Shown one piece after another: positions 1 to 5,641 of a stretch of 5,641 bases of DNA. How positions within the stretch are numbered: the stretch's first letter is position 1; each line of letters starts with the position of its first letter. The position numbers and the translations under genes are program-made. The notes under the pieces were generated by a model, which was not told where the DNA came from, did not search any database, and saw only the letters and a list, made by a program, of their open reading frames with translations. Source of the stretch: Bacteroidota bacterium (lineage in GTDB: Bacteria; Bacteroidota; Bacteroidia; Flavobacteriales; Flavobacteriaceae). Location of the stretch: positions 1 to 5,641 of the forward strand of contig JAJRSY010000282.1 in NCBI GenBank assembly GCA_024278565.1. Reading direction: 5' to 3'.

Positions 1-830
1 AATGATTTTGCCGCCAAAGTACGTTGTATGATATATTGGTTAAAACCCCAATAATAGAGGTTAGCTACCCACATACCCCCAACCAGCACCCCAAGACCGG
101 GCAGGTTTTTATACTCTGGGTTGGACTTGTCCAATATCATTGCAAAGCGATCTGGTGCTGCCTCATAAACGGTTTTGAGACCTGCGATCATTCCTTCTCC
201 ATCAGATACCATGTTCAACGCCAAATAGGTAGTGACCAGACCCCCGAAAATCAAGAATACGACTTGAATAACATCGGTCCAGGCGACGGCTGATAGTCCT
301 CCGTACAACGAGTAGGCTGCGGCAAATAGTGCCAGCCCAATCACACCGTACATCATTGGAACCCCCATAATGGTTTCCAAGGCCAAAGAACCAAGGTACA
401 AGACAGTTGCAAGATTCACAAATACGTAGAGTGCGATCCAAAATACTGCCAAAATGGTCTTTAAGTTGGTGGAATATCTTTTTTCCACAAATTCGGGAAT
501 CGTATATAGTCCTTTCTCAATAAATATCGGAAGGAAATATTTGCCAACAATCAACAAGGTAATGGCCGCCATCCATTCATAGGATGCAATCGCCAGACCT
601 GATGCGAAACCAGACCCTGACATACCTATAAACTGTTCCGCTGAAATATTCGCAGCGATCAACGAGGCACCAACAGCCCACCAAGGAAGCGATTTACTGG
701 CTAGAAAATAATCTTCTGCATTTTTTTGATGTCCTTTTTTGTCACGTGACATCCACAGGCCCACTCCTAAAATCAGTAGGGCATAGGCGACGAAAATAAA
801 ATAATCCCAAAAACCGAATGCTGTTCTCAT
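1..830 (-). CDS. Sodium/sugar symporter (SSS family, SglT-like), N-terminal half; cut by window edge
   Basis: Reading from the ATG at 828-830 gives 276 open codons that run off the left edge, about half of the roughly 540 residues usual for the family. The protein should import a sugar, probably galactose or glucose, with Na+ across the inner membrane. It follows the remembered Vibrio SglT sequence closely: AEDYFLASKSLPWWAVGASL near residues 38-57, ANISAEQFIGMSGSG at 60-74, SYEWM at 83-87, VEKRYSTNLKTILAVFW at 115-131, and ANLYYWGFNQYIIQR at 256-270. With an offset of 3 from vSGLT numbering, the sugar-binding residues (Q66, E85, N257), the gate tyrosine (Y260) and the N-terminal Na2-site residues (A59, I62) are all present. 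About seven hydrophobic segments are visible. The leader is A-rich with no clear Shine-Dalgarno, as is common in Bacteroidota. Family assignment is firm; the exact sugar is inferred. Confidence 0.95.
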   Translation of the reverse strand, partial: MRTAFGFWDYFIFVAYALLILGVGLWMSRDKKGHQKNAEDYFLASKSLPWWAVGASLIAANISAEQFIGMSGSGFASGLAIASYEWMAAITLLIVGKYFLPIFIEKGLYTIPEFVEKRYSTNLKTILAVFWIALYVFVNLATVLYLGSLALETIMGVPMMYGVIGLALFAAAYSLYGGLSAVAWTDVIQVVFLIFGGLVTTYLALNMVSDGEGMIAGLKTVYEAAPDRFAMILDKSNPEYKNLPGLGVLVGGMWVANLYYWGFNQYIIQRTLAAKS

Positions 831-874
831 AAAAGTATGTGGTTGGTTGCTATTGCTGTTTGAAATGTAAAGAC

Positions 875-905
875 CGAATATACCTAATTAACCCTTCTTG
901 TACAA
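875..905 (-). promoter_or_regulatory. Candidate Bacteroidota-type promoter for the symporter
   Basis: On the minus strand TATATTCG (875-882) matches the -7 consensus TAnnTTTG with one mismatch. A TTG (903-905) lies 20 bases upstream, within the 17-23 spacing reported for Flavobacterium. The -7 box ends about 45 bases before the symporter ATG. This is a pattern match only, and such matches are frequent in AT-rich DNA. Confidence 0.35.
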
Positions 906-1001
906 TGAACTCGTCTTGAGTTGTTCTTTTACCTGCGAATTCCGCACCTGCCTGTATCCTATGGCTTAAGCAAGGTTATTGCCATATATTTTTCTTATTG
1001 T

Positions 1002-1680
1002 TCAGGCTACGTACTTCATGGTGTTGACATATGGGTTTCCACGATGGGCTACTACAAATGCCCTTACCAATAGTTTGTTCCTTATGATGTTCAAAGTGCT
1101 CATTTTGTTTTTCCCCTGTTCCACCCTTCTTTGATAATAGGCCTTCATTTCCGGATTGGACTGGATCGCGGAACTGGCGCATAGGTTCAACAAGGTTTTC
1201 CCTTCTTTGTTGGCCAGGTGGCTTACCTTGGCCCTTCCCCTGACACTTGTTCCCAACCTGTTGGGAAAGGGTGCGATCCCGCAATAAGAGGCAAATTCCC
1301 TCTACGTCTTAAAGGCGGTGAACCCAACGGTACAAACAATCAGAAATCGGGCCGTGACCACTCCGATGCCCTTGATGCCGATCAGGAGTTGATAGAGGTT
1401 TTGCAGCTCGGGATCCTGTTCGATGATCTGTTCCAGCTCTTTTTCCAAGGTGGATATCTGTTGATCAAGGGTTTTGATGATCTCTTGCTGTACCTGGAAC
1501 AATATCGTTTCTTGCTTTTTGTCCAATATCCTTTACTGCTCCCCTAAAGTAGCAATATGCCCTGCCCGTTGGGCAACGAGTTTCCTTTGCATGGACATGA
1601 GCCGTTTGAGCCTTGCCAGAGATTCACGGGGCATCCGATAGGGCTTTATTCTCTTCCCGTATGCGATAGCCATAGAGGGC
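1002..1680 (-). pseudogene. IS110-family transposase, 5'-truncated and disrupted
   Basis: A continuous transposase-like sequence can be followed on the minus strand only by crossing several lesions. It begins ALYGYRIREENKALSDAP (about 1627-1680) and breaks by a one-frame shift in a C run near 1628-1633. It resumes as SLARLKRLMSMQRKLVAQRA, meets an in-frame TAA at 1533-1535, and continues through a coiled-coil stretch to GIKGIGVVTARFL, the helix-hairpin-helix of the IS116/IS110/IS902 (Transposase_20) domain. It then meets a TAG at 1302-1304 where a tryptophan is expected, and finishes with FASYCGIAPF, KVSHLANKEGKTLLNLCA and NTMKYVA before a TGA at 1002-1004. The N-terminal DEDD catalytic domain is almost wholly missing, because homology stops near 1685. 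IS110 elements transpose through a DEDD recombinase guided by a bridge RNA. This copy cannot make a working enzyme, and no element ends could be assigned. Confidence 0.9.
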
Positions 1681-1702
1681 GACCCATTAGAACGATTGAG
1701 TA

Positions 1703-1733
1703 AAAAACCCACCCTCTTAGAAGGTGGTTTTTA
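1703..1733. repeat. Left hairpin of the pair, terminator-like in both directions
   Basis: Bases 1709-1713 (CCACC) pair with 1723-1727 (GGTGG). After a C-A mismatch, 1715-1716 pair with 1720-1721 around a three-base loop. Outside a single mismatch, A1704-A1707 pair with T1729-T1732, so the structure has an A run on one side and a T run on the other. On the minus strand it would be a plausible factor-independent terminator for the membrane-protein gene at 1927-2345. Confidence 0.6.
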
Positions 1734-1857
1734 AGGCTACTCCCATAGGGGGCGGTGATGGCAAGTGCTAAATCCGATCAAACAATTGATTGCAAAAAAA
1801 AATGAAAAAACAAAACCTAAATCAAATTGCAGGTTCAGGCGAAGCCAAAAGAACATG

Positions 1858-1882
1858 ACCACCCCCAAAGGAGGTGGTTTTT
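1858..1882. repeat. Right hairpin of the pair
   Basis: Bases 1858-1863 (ACCACC) pair perfectly with 1873-1878 (GGTGGT). Inside, after the same C-A mismatch as in the left hairpin, 1865-1866 pair with 1870-1871 around an AAA loop. A run of T follows on the plus strand, then TCAAG. No plus-strand gene ends just upstream, so an ordinary terminator role in that direction is hard to justify. Confidence 0.6.
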
Positions 1883-1926
1883 CAAGTTGAAATAAATCTT
1901 TGATACAGCAAGGTTTGTTGTGAAAA

Positions 1927-2345
1927 TCAATTAATAGAGGTTGCTTTATTATATACCAATCCCGCCAAAAAGCCCATTACGGTATAAAAAAAGACATAAA
2001 TCAGACCATTGCCCCAGTCATATCTAAAACATGGGTAGTGGCATACTCGATCGACCCATTTCCGAAACCAACCAACACCCCTATTAACATACCAAATTTC
2101 AATCCGACTAGTGTCGTATAACGTGCTTTGCCCCAGTGACTGAAAATAGTAGAAAAGGCAAAAGCTTGAATAAGGCATCCCAGCCCTAAAATACCGAATT
2201 CGGACATTTCCTTACCGACACCCGTTGCGGTTCCTAAATGGTTGTTCAAAAAACCGTCGGCCAAAATTCCCCATAAAAAATACCCTCCCATGAACGACCA
2301 TATTGCAGTAACGATCGTTGAGACCAAGTTTGTTTTTGTAAACAT
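1927..2345 (-). pseudogene. Small four-helix membrane protein, split by one frameshift
   Basis: The ATG at 2343-2345 opens a 114-residue frame that stops at 2001-2003 just after HVLDMTGAMV. The neighbouring frame continues straight on with LIYVFFYTVMGFLAGLVYNK to a stop at 1927-1929. One extra base near 2001-2010 would join them into a protein of about 140 residues. Hydrophobic segments lie at about residues 8-28, 50-68 and 78-95, and the fourth is in the shifted tail, so the intact form would have four membrane helices. The segment ATGVGKEMSEFGILGLG resembles small uncharacterised flavobacterial membrane proteins I remember as DUF1761-like, but I cannot name the family securely. The rest of the reading frame looks undamaged, so this is either a recent mutation or a sequence error. 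It is transcribed away from the lipoprotein operon. Confidence 0.7.
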
Positions 2346-2559
2346 AATCTTATAATAAACTGCCTCGATGCAAGCATACGGGGAATTAAACCCTAAGAGA
2401 TTAAATTAGTTATTTTCTTTTTAAATGTAACTAAAAAGCAGCAGTGTCAGATTTATTTAACACTATATATGTTTGGTTTTAGATTACTTAACTTTATGGA
2501 TTGTTTTTATATACAGAACTCACGCCTCATGCGAATTTCTATATTCACCAACCAAATTG

Positions 2560-2567
2560 TATCTTTG
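2560..2567 (+). promoter_or_regulatory. -7 promoter element of the lipoprotein-flavoprotein operon
   Basis: TATCTTTG is an exact match to the Bacteroidota -7 consensus TAnnTTTG and ends 28 bases before the ATG at 2596, leaving a leader of roughly 20 bases. The upstream -33 TTG is not clear: only T-rich sequence occurs at 2536-2540. A second exact match, TATGTTTG (2468-2475), lies about 90 bases further upstream and also lacks a clear TTG. Confidence 0.5.
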
Positions 2568-2595
2568 GGATAATTACCTATCAAAAAGCACAAAA

Positions 2596-3339
2596 ATGAA
2601 ATTTACGGGAATACTACTTTCATTATTTTTACTGCTAAGTTGTCAAAACATGAACAAACCATTGGTAATTGGGCATAGAGGTGCCATGGGGCACGAAACC
2701 GAAAATACACTCGCCTCTATTCAAAAGGCATTGGATCTTGGTGTTGATATGATCGAGATCGATGTGTTCAATGTGAAAAGTGGGGAGACCGTGGTTTTTC
2801 ATGATGTTACGGTCGACCGCTTGACAAACGGTGGTGGCAAGATCGAAGAATACAGCTATTTTGACCTAAGGCAACTGACACTTAACGGCGGCCATAGAAT
2901 ACCCATGCTTCAAGATGTGCTGAAACTGATCGATAACAAGGTTCGTCTCAACATTGAACTCAAAGGACCGGGTACGACCGACAGGGTCAATTTTATACTC
3001 AATTACTACATAAAAAAAAAAGGTTGGAGCTTGGATAATTTTCTAATTTCAAGTTTTAAATGGGATGAGCTAAGGGCAATGCGGACCAAGAACGCAACGA
3101 TACCGATAGCCATTCTTACAGAAGATGACCCCACCGATGCGATTGCGATTGCCAAAGAACTGAAGGCGGAGGCCATTAACCCATATTTTAAAACACTCAC
3201 CCCCGAAAACAAAGTCCAAATACGGGAAGCCGGTTTTAAAATATACACTTGGACGGTAAATGAGCCCGAAGATATCAATGCCATGAAAACATTGGGTATT
3301 GATGGTATTATTACCAATTATCCCGAACGTATTAAATAA
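2596..3339 (+). CDS. Glycerophosphodiester phosphodiesterase-family lipoprotein
   Basis: This 247-residue protein has a lipoprotein signal: MKFTGILL, a leucine-rich core and the lipobox LLSC with Cys16. It should be exported and lipid-anchored. The GDPD domain fills the rest: GHRG with His27, the ETEN motif at 34-37, EID with Glu54 and Asp56, FHD with His69, ELK with Glu121 and Lys123, TWTVN near the end, and a C-terminal DGIITNYP. In this family the two histidines act in acid-base catalysis and the acidic residues bind a divalent metal. The usual reaction releases sn-glycerol 3-phosphate and an alcohol from glycerophosphodiesters, though the true substrate is not shown by sequence. The frame stays open upstream to 2473. 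ATG 2596 is preferred because it places the signal peptide at the N terminus and lies just downstream of a -7 element. Its stop overlaps the next start by one base (TAATG). Confidence 0.93.
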   Translation: MKFTGILLSLFLLLSCQNMNKPLVIGHRGAMGHETENTLASIQKALDLGVDMIEIDVFNVKSGETVVFHDVTVDRLTNGGGKIEEYSYFDLRQLTLNGGHRIPMLQDVLKLIDNKVRLNIELKGPGTTDRVNFILNYYIKKKGWSLDNFLISSFKWDELRAMRTKNATIPIAILTEDDPTDAIAIAKELKAEAINPYFKTLTPENKVQIREAGFKIYTWTVNEPEDINAMKTLGIDGIITNYPERIK

Positions 3340-4613
3340 TGTTCGATGTACTGATCATAGGGGGTGGGGCAGCTGGTTTTTATACCGCGATACATATTGC
3401 CGAAGCCGATCCAAAGTTGAAAATTGCCATTATAGAACGGGGCAAAGAAGTACTCACCAAGGTAAAGGTCTCTGGTGGGGGTAGGTGCAATGTCATTCAT
3501 GCCGAATTCGACCCTAGTGAACTTGTCAAAAACTACCCTAGGGGAGAAAAAGAACTATTAGGCCCTTTTCATAGGCATAGTAGTTTTGATACCCTTAACT
3601 TTTTTAAAGACCGGGGCATAGATCTTAAAATGGAGGGAGACGGTAGAATGTTTCCCGTTTCAAATTCTTCACAGACCATTATCGATTGTTTTTTGAACGA
3701 GGCCAAAAGATTGGGTATTAAGATTTTAATGTACAGTAGTGTAATCGATATAACTTCCGTCAAGCAGGGCAATGAAAAAATTTGGCAGGTAACTTCGGTC
3801 AAAAAAACGTATACCTGCAAAAAATTACTGGTGGCGACGGGAAGCAATCCCAAAATATGGGATTTACTGAAAAAACTGGGGCATACCATTGAACCCCCGG
3901 TCGCCTCACTTTTTACTTTCAAGATAAAAGATGAACGCATCAGGGGCATTCAAGGTCTTAGCACAAACGCAAGGGTCGAGCTATTGGCAAATTCATCCAA
4001 GCCCAAAATAACGATTGCCCTAAAGAGCAAAAGAGTCGAAAAGGCACTATTGATAGAAGAAGGCCCCGTACTGATAACGCACTGGGGGCTAAGTGGTCCG
4101 GCAATTTTGAGACTGTCGGCTTGGGGCGCCAAAATCTTGCACGAGAAAAACTATAACTTCACTATTAAAATAAATTGGTTGCCCGATTATTATGTAGGGG
4201 CCATTATCAACCTGCTACTTCAAATCAAGGAAGTGGAGGGTAAAAAAACGGTGCTTCGTACCCATGCGGTGGACTTGCCCAGGCGACTGTGGACGAATTT
4301 GGTAAGGGCATCGGGTATACCTGAAAATATGAAATGGGCAGATGTGAGCAAGCAGCTTTTACAAAGCCTTTCCGATCAATTGACCAGTTGTACTTTACAG
4401 GTCGAGGGCAAAAGTGCTTTCAAGGCAGAGTTCGTTACCGCAGGGGGAGTCAGTTTAAAAGAAATCAATTTCAAAACCTTTGGTAGTAAATTGCACGATA
4501 ATCTCTTTTTTGCGGGTGAGGTCATTGATGTAGATGCGATTACCGGAGGCTTTAATTTTCAAAATGCTTGGACCAGTGGGTATATCGCTGCAAAAGCGAT
4601 TGTAGAAAAGTAA
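3339..4613 (+). CDS. BaiN/YhiN (HI0933-like) FAD-dependent oxidoreductase
   Basis: This 424-residue protein matches the full length of the HI0933-like flavoprotein family. The N-terminal Rossmann fold has GGGAAG at residues 8-13 and the ribose-binding Glu33 in IIERG. It is followed by the family signature KVSGGGRCN (43-51). The C terminus has TAGGVSL, then FAGEVIDVDAITGGFNFQNA, which closes the FAD site. No signal peptide is seen, so it should be cytoplasmic. Family members include E. coli YhiN and clostridial BaiN, a flavoprotein linked to bile-acid 7-dehydroxylation. The role of most members is unknown, and no bile-acid genes lie nearby. The ATG overlaps the lipoprotein stop codon by one base, so translational coupling is likely, and the following gene starts 4 bases after its TAA. 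Assignment to the family is firm; the substrate is unknown. Confidence 0.95.
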   Translation: MFDVLIIGGGAAGFYTAIHIAEADPKLKIAIIERGKEVLTKVKVSGGGRCNVIHAEFDPSELVKNYPRGEKELLGPFHRHSSFDTLNFFKDRGIDLKMEGDGRMFPVSNSSQTIIDCFLNEAKRLGIKILMYSSVIDITSVKQGNEKIWQVTSVKKTYTCKKLLVATGSNPKIWDLLKKLGHTIEPPVASLFTFKIKDERIRGIQGLSTNARVELLANSSKPKITIALKSKRVEKALLIEEGPVLITHWGLSGPAILRLSAWGAKILHEKNYNFTIKINWLPDYYVGAIINLLLQIKEVEGKKTVLRTHAVDLPRRLWTNLVRASGIPENMKWADVSKQLLQSLSDQLTSCTLQVEGKSAFKAEFVTAGGVSLKEINFKTFGSKLHDNLFFAGEVIDVDAITGGFNFQNAWTSGYIAAKAIVEK

Positions 4614-4617
4614 AATT

Positions 4618-5159
4618 ATGAGAACCTATATTGCACCGCTAAGGAGAATAAACGTAAGCGGCCAGAAAAAGATTAAAATGCCACATTTACGAGAGATACT
4701 TGAAAATATCGGGTTTAAAGATGTAAATACCTACATTCAAAGTGGCAATATGGTTTTCAAGACCGACCCGACCGATATTCAGCACTTGGAAGAAAAAATC
4801 AAAAATCGATACAAGATATTTTTGGTTTTGAAGTACCTGTTTTGGTGAAGGACAAGACCGATTTCAAAAAGCATTCTAGACCAAAACCCTTTAACGAAAA
4901 AGAGGCGTTGAAAAATAACCAAATCTATTTTGTCTTGTTGAAAAATGGAGCGAATCAGCAATTGATCGATACATTCAATCAAGAAACCTACCCCAACGAA
5001 GAATTTGTGATTACTAAAAGCTGTGTGTGTCTTTTTTGTCAAAAGGGCTACGGAAAAGCCAAGGTCAATAACAACCTCTTGGAACAGAAGCTCAGGGTTT
5101 CGGCCACCACCAGAAATTACAGAACGGTTGAAATGACCGAGAGCACTTTTTTAACATAA
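4618..5159 (+). pseudogene. DUF1697 protein, frameshifted, with an altered C terminus
   Basis: The first frame begins MRTYIAPLRRINVSGQKKI and shows the DUF1697 hallmarks, including NTYIQSGNMVF, but stops at 4846-4848. From about 4809 the next frame continues the same family (IQDIFGFEVPVLVKD) through to KVNNNLLEQKL and ATTRNYRTVE, ending at 5157-5159. One missing base near 4807-4812 explains the break. Joined, the protein would be about 180 residues, the usual length. Two positions normally conserved in ALLRGINV are changed (Leu7 to Pro, Gly10 to Arg), which suggests relaxed constraint rather than only a read error. The last residues, STFLT, do not resemble the family and overlap antisense sequence of the neighbouring efflux remnant. 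It lies 4 bases after the flavoprotein gene and was probably the third gene of that operon. The function of DUF1697 is unknown. Confidence 0.85.
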
Positions 5160-5304
5160 ACCCGAAGCAAAGTGCCCGCCATTTCAGGGTAGATCAATAC
5201 ATTTTTTTTGTTTTCACATTGCCCTGCAATTCCAGAAAATGGTCGAACTCCTGGGCTTTCACCAAAACCGCGGTGATCAAGGGCGGTTTCTCTTCTCCAG
5301 CGGT
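5150..5304 (-). pseudogene. Remnant of an RND efflux membrane-fusion (periplasmic adaptor) protein
   Basis: The minus strand encodes EEKPPLITAVLVKAQEF, then DHFLELQGNVKTKK, meets a TGA at 5194-5196 in that frame, and resumes one frame over as VLIYPEMAGTLLRVYVK (about 5150-5200). This is the N-terminal part of flavobacterial HlyD/AcrA-type adaptor proteins, which join an RND pump to a TolC channel; the pattern GNVxTKxNVxIYPExAGTL is typical. One missing A in the eight-base A run (plus-strand T run 5202-5209) accounts for the frame change. In-frame stops lie just upstream (5311-5313), and no signal peptide or lipobox could be found. Homology ends at about 5150, inside the 3' end of the DUF1697 gene, and no pump gene follows. 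The fragment covers only about 50 of the usual 350-400 residues. It cannot be functional. Confidence 0.75.
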
Positions 5305-5490
5305 TTTGAACTATTACCGAATCTAAAAGCCTTATGTCACTCTCAAACTTCCCGATTTCTTCCTCTCTTTTTTATTTATTGGTTTAGATATGGCTGCATC
5401 AACCTCCTAAACTATTTCAAACTGCCATAACTAAGTAGTATTTTAAAAACCTTAATAGCTTAACTTTGCTCCCGAAAAATCGGTCTGATT
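5305..5490. other. Non-coding stretch without a recognisable gene
   Basis: Neither strand has a reading frame resembling a known family. The plus-strand frame that spans the efflux remnant and this stretch (5239-5430) reads antisense through the remnant, has cysteine- and phenylalanine-rich composition, and is not credible. The segment presumably held the decayed 5' end and upstream region of the efflux gene. I see no convincing promoter or RNA gene in it. Confidence 0.5.
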
Positions 5491-5536
5491 GAAAAAAAGA
5501 AACTAAACCACTATGGATTGAAAATCCATAGGTTTT
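5491..5536 (-). terminator. Factor-independent terminator for the gene entering from the right edge
   Basis: Bases 5511-5519 pair perfectly with 5523-5531 (nine base pairs, CTATGGATT against AATCCATAG) around a three-base loop. Shorter A/T pairing flanks this stem (5505-5507 with 5534-5536). On the minus strand the stem is followed by TGGTTTAGTTTCTTTTTTTC, a suitable T-rich tail. It lies 28-73 bases past the minus-strand stop at 5564-5566. It may also stop plus-strand transcripts, but with only four T. Confidence 0.7.
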
Positions 5537-5563
5537 AAAAAATAAGGTATAAGAATGGAATTC

Positions 5564-5641
5564 TTATTCAAGTATAATTTTATCATCGTCCATATTGGAC
5601 GGGTTACGATGATGTTCGAGATAGTCCTCGACCATCTTATC
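5564..5641 (-). CDS. C-terminal end of an unidentified protein, cut by window edge
   Basis: The minus strand is open from the right edge for 25 codons to a TAA at 5564-5566, ending VEDYLEHHRNPSN followed by MDDDKIILE. The highly charged, non-repetitive composition and the terminator just downstream support a real gene end. I do not recognise the family from so short a tail. Confidence 0.55.
   Translation of the reverse strand, partial: DKMVEDYLEHHRNPSNMDDDKIILE

Larger units (their letters stand above)
1703..1886. mobile_element. Possible decayed IS200/IS605-type miniature element bounded by two matching hairpins
   Basis: Two hairpins of the same design lie 150 bases apart in the same orientation, both followed by TTTTT on the plus strand. 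Each has a CCACC/GGTGG stem, then a C-A mismatch, two base pairs and a three-base loop. The inner pairs differ in a compensated way (TC/GA in the left, CC/GG in the right). IS200/IS605 elements and their palindrome-associated miniature derivatives carry such subterminal hairpins. The right hairpin is followed by TCAA (1882-1885), which is the right cleavage site in IS608. Between the hairpins is an A-rich stretch with a short reading frame ending QIAGSGEAKRT and a stop at 1856-1858, just before the right hairpin, where the 3' end of tnpB would normally lie. No TnpA or TnpB motif is visible. An alternative is two unrelated terminator-like hairpins. Confidence 0.45.

Noticed and set aside
903..930. 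AACTC/GAGTT hairpin followed by T-rich sequence, terminator-like on the plus strand
   Set aside because: The stem is only five base pairs and no plus-strand gene ends upstream. It overlaps the -33 region of the symporter promoter.
960..986. TATGGC...GCCATA inverted repeat just past the IS110 stop, possible element end or terminator
   Set aside because: It has only six base pairs with a 15-base loop and no T run. IS110 elements usually lack clear terminal inverted repeats, so nothing ties it to the element boundary.
1218..1547. Plus-strand open frame of 109 codons across the transposase region
   Set aside because: It lies antisense to the IS110 sequence, which shows clear family homology on the minus strand.
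1760..1858. Short 18-codon frame (about 1802-1858) as an independent small protein
   Set aside because: It is too short and A-rich to support. It is better explained as a possible tail of a lost tnpB or as chance.
1703..1886. Repeat pair as a CRISPR array
   Set aside because: There are only two copies, 150 bases apart and imperfect in sequence, with no regular spacers and no cas genes.
2473..2595. Longer N terminus for the phosphodiesterase, starting at 2473
   Set aside because: It would place 41 unrelated residues before a perfect lipoprotein signal peptide and would start upstream of the -7 element at 2560-2567.
5201..5215. T-run after the DUF1697 gene as a terminator
   Set aside because: No stem precedes it, and it corresponds to lysine codons of the minus-strand efflux remnant.
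5239..5430. Plus-strand open frame of 63 codons
   Set aside because: It is antisense to the efflux adaptor remnant for part of its length and has an odd composition with no family resemblance.

Overview
The window looks like a chromosomal segment from a marine-type member of the Bacteroidota, most likely Flavobacteriaceae. Three things suggest this: the moderate-to-low GC content with A-rich leaders and few Shine-Dalgarno sites, a -7 element of the Bacteroidota type (TATCTTTG) in front of the main operon, and protein families in their flavobacterial form. The assignment is inference from sequence style and remembered family members; no search was run.

Layout. Positions 1-830 (minus) hold the N-terminal half of a sodium/sugar symporter very like Vibrio SglT, cut by the window edge. 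Positions 1002-1680 (minus) are a broken, 5'-truncated IS110-family transposase. Directly upstream of it, 1703-1886 carries two matching hairpins about 150 bp apart, best read as the ends of a small decayed IS200/IS605-type element. Positions 1927-2345 (minus) encode a small membrane protein split by a single frameshift. A divergent promoter region (2346-2595) leads to a tight plus-strand operon: a glycerophosphodiester phosphodiesterase-family lipoprotein (2596-3339), a BaiN/YhiN-type FAD oxidoreductase (3339-4613, overlapping by one base), and a DUF1697 gene (4618-5159) broken by a frameshift. A minus-strand remnant of an RND efflux membrane-fusion protein (about 5150-5304) runs tail-on into the DUF1697 gene. 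Positions 5305-5490 hold nothing recognisable. A hairpin terminator (5491-5536) follows the last 25 codons of an unidentified minus-strand gene entering from the right edge.

The symporter fragment, the lipoprotein and the flavoprotein appear intact. Four other loci are broken, two of them (the transposase and the efflux remnant) beyond what a single sequencing error could explain. The window therefore reads as a short working operon set among genomic scar tissue. I did not find a convincing new multi-gene system. The most unusual structure is the paired-hairpin element at 1703-1886, followed by the apparent deletion junction at about 5138-5150.
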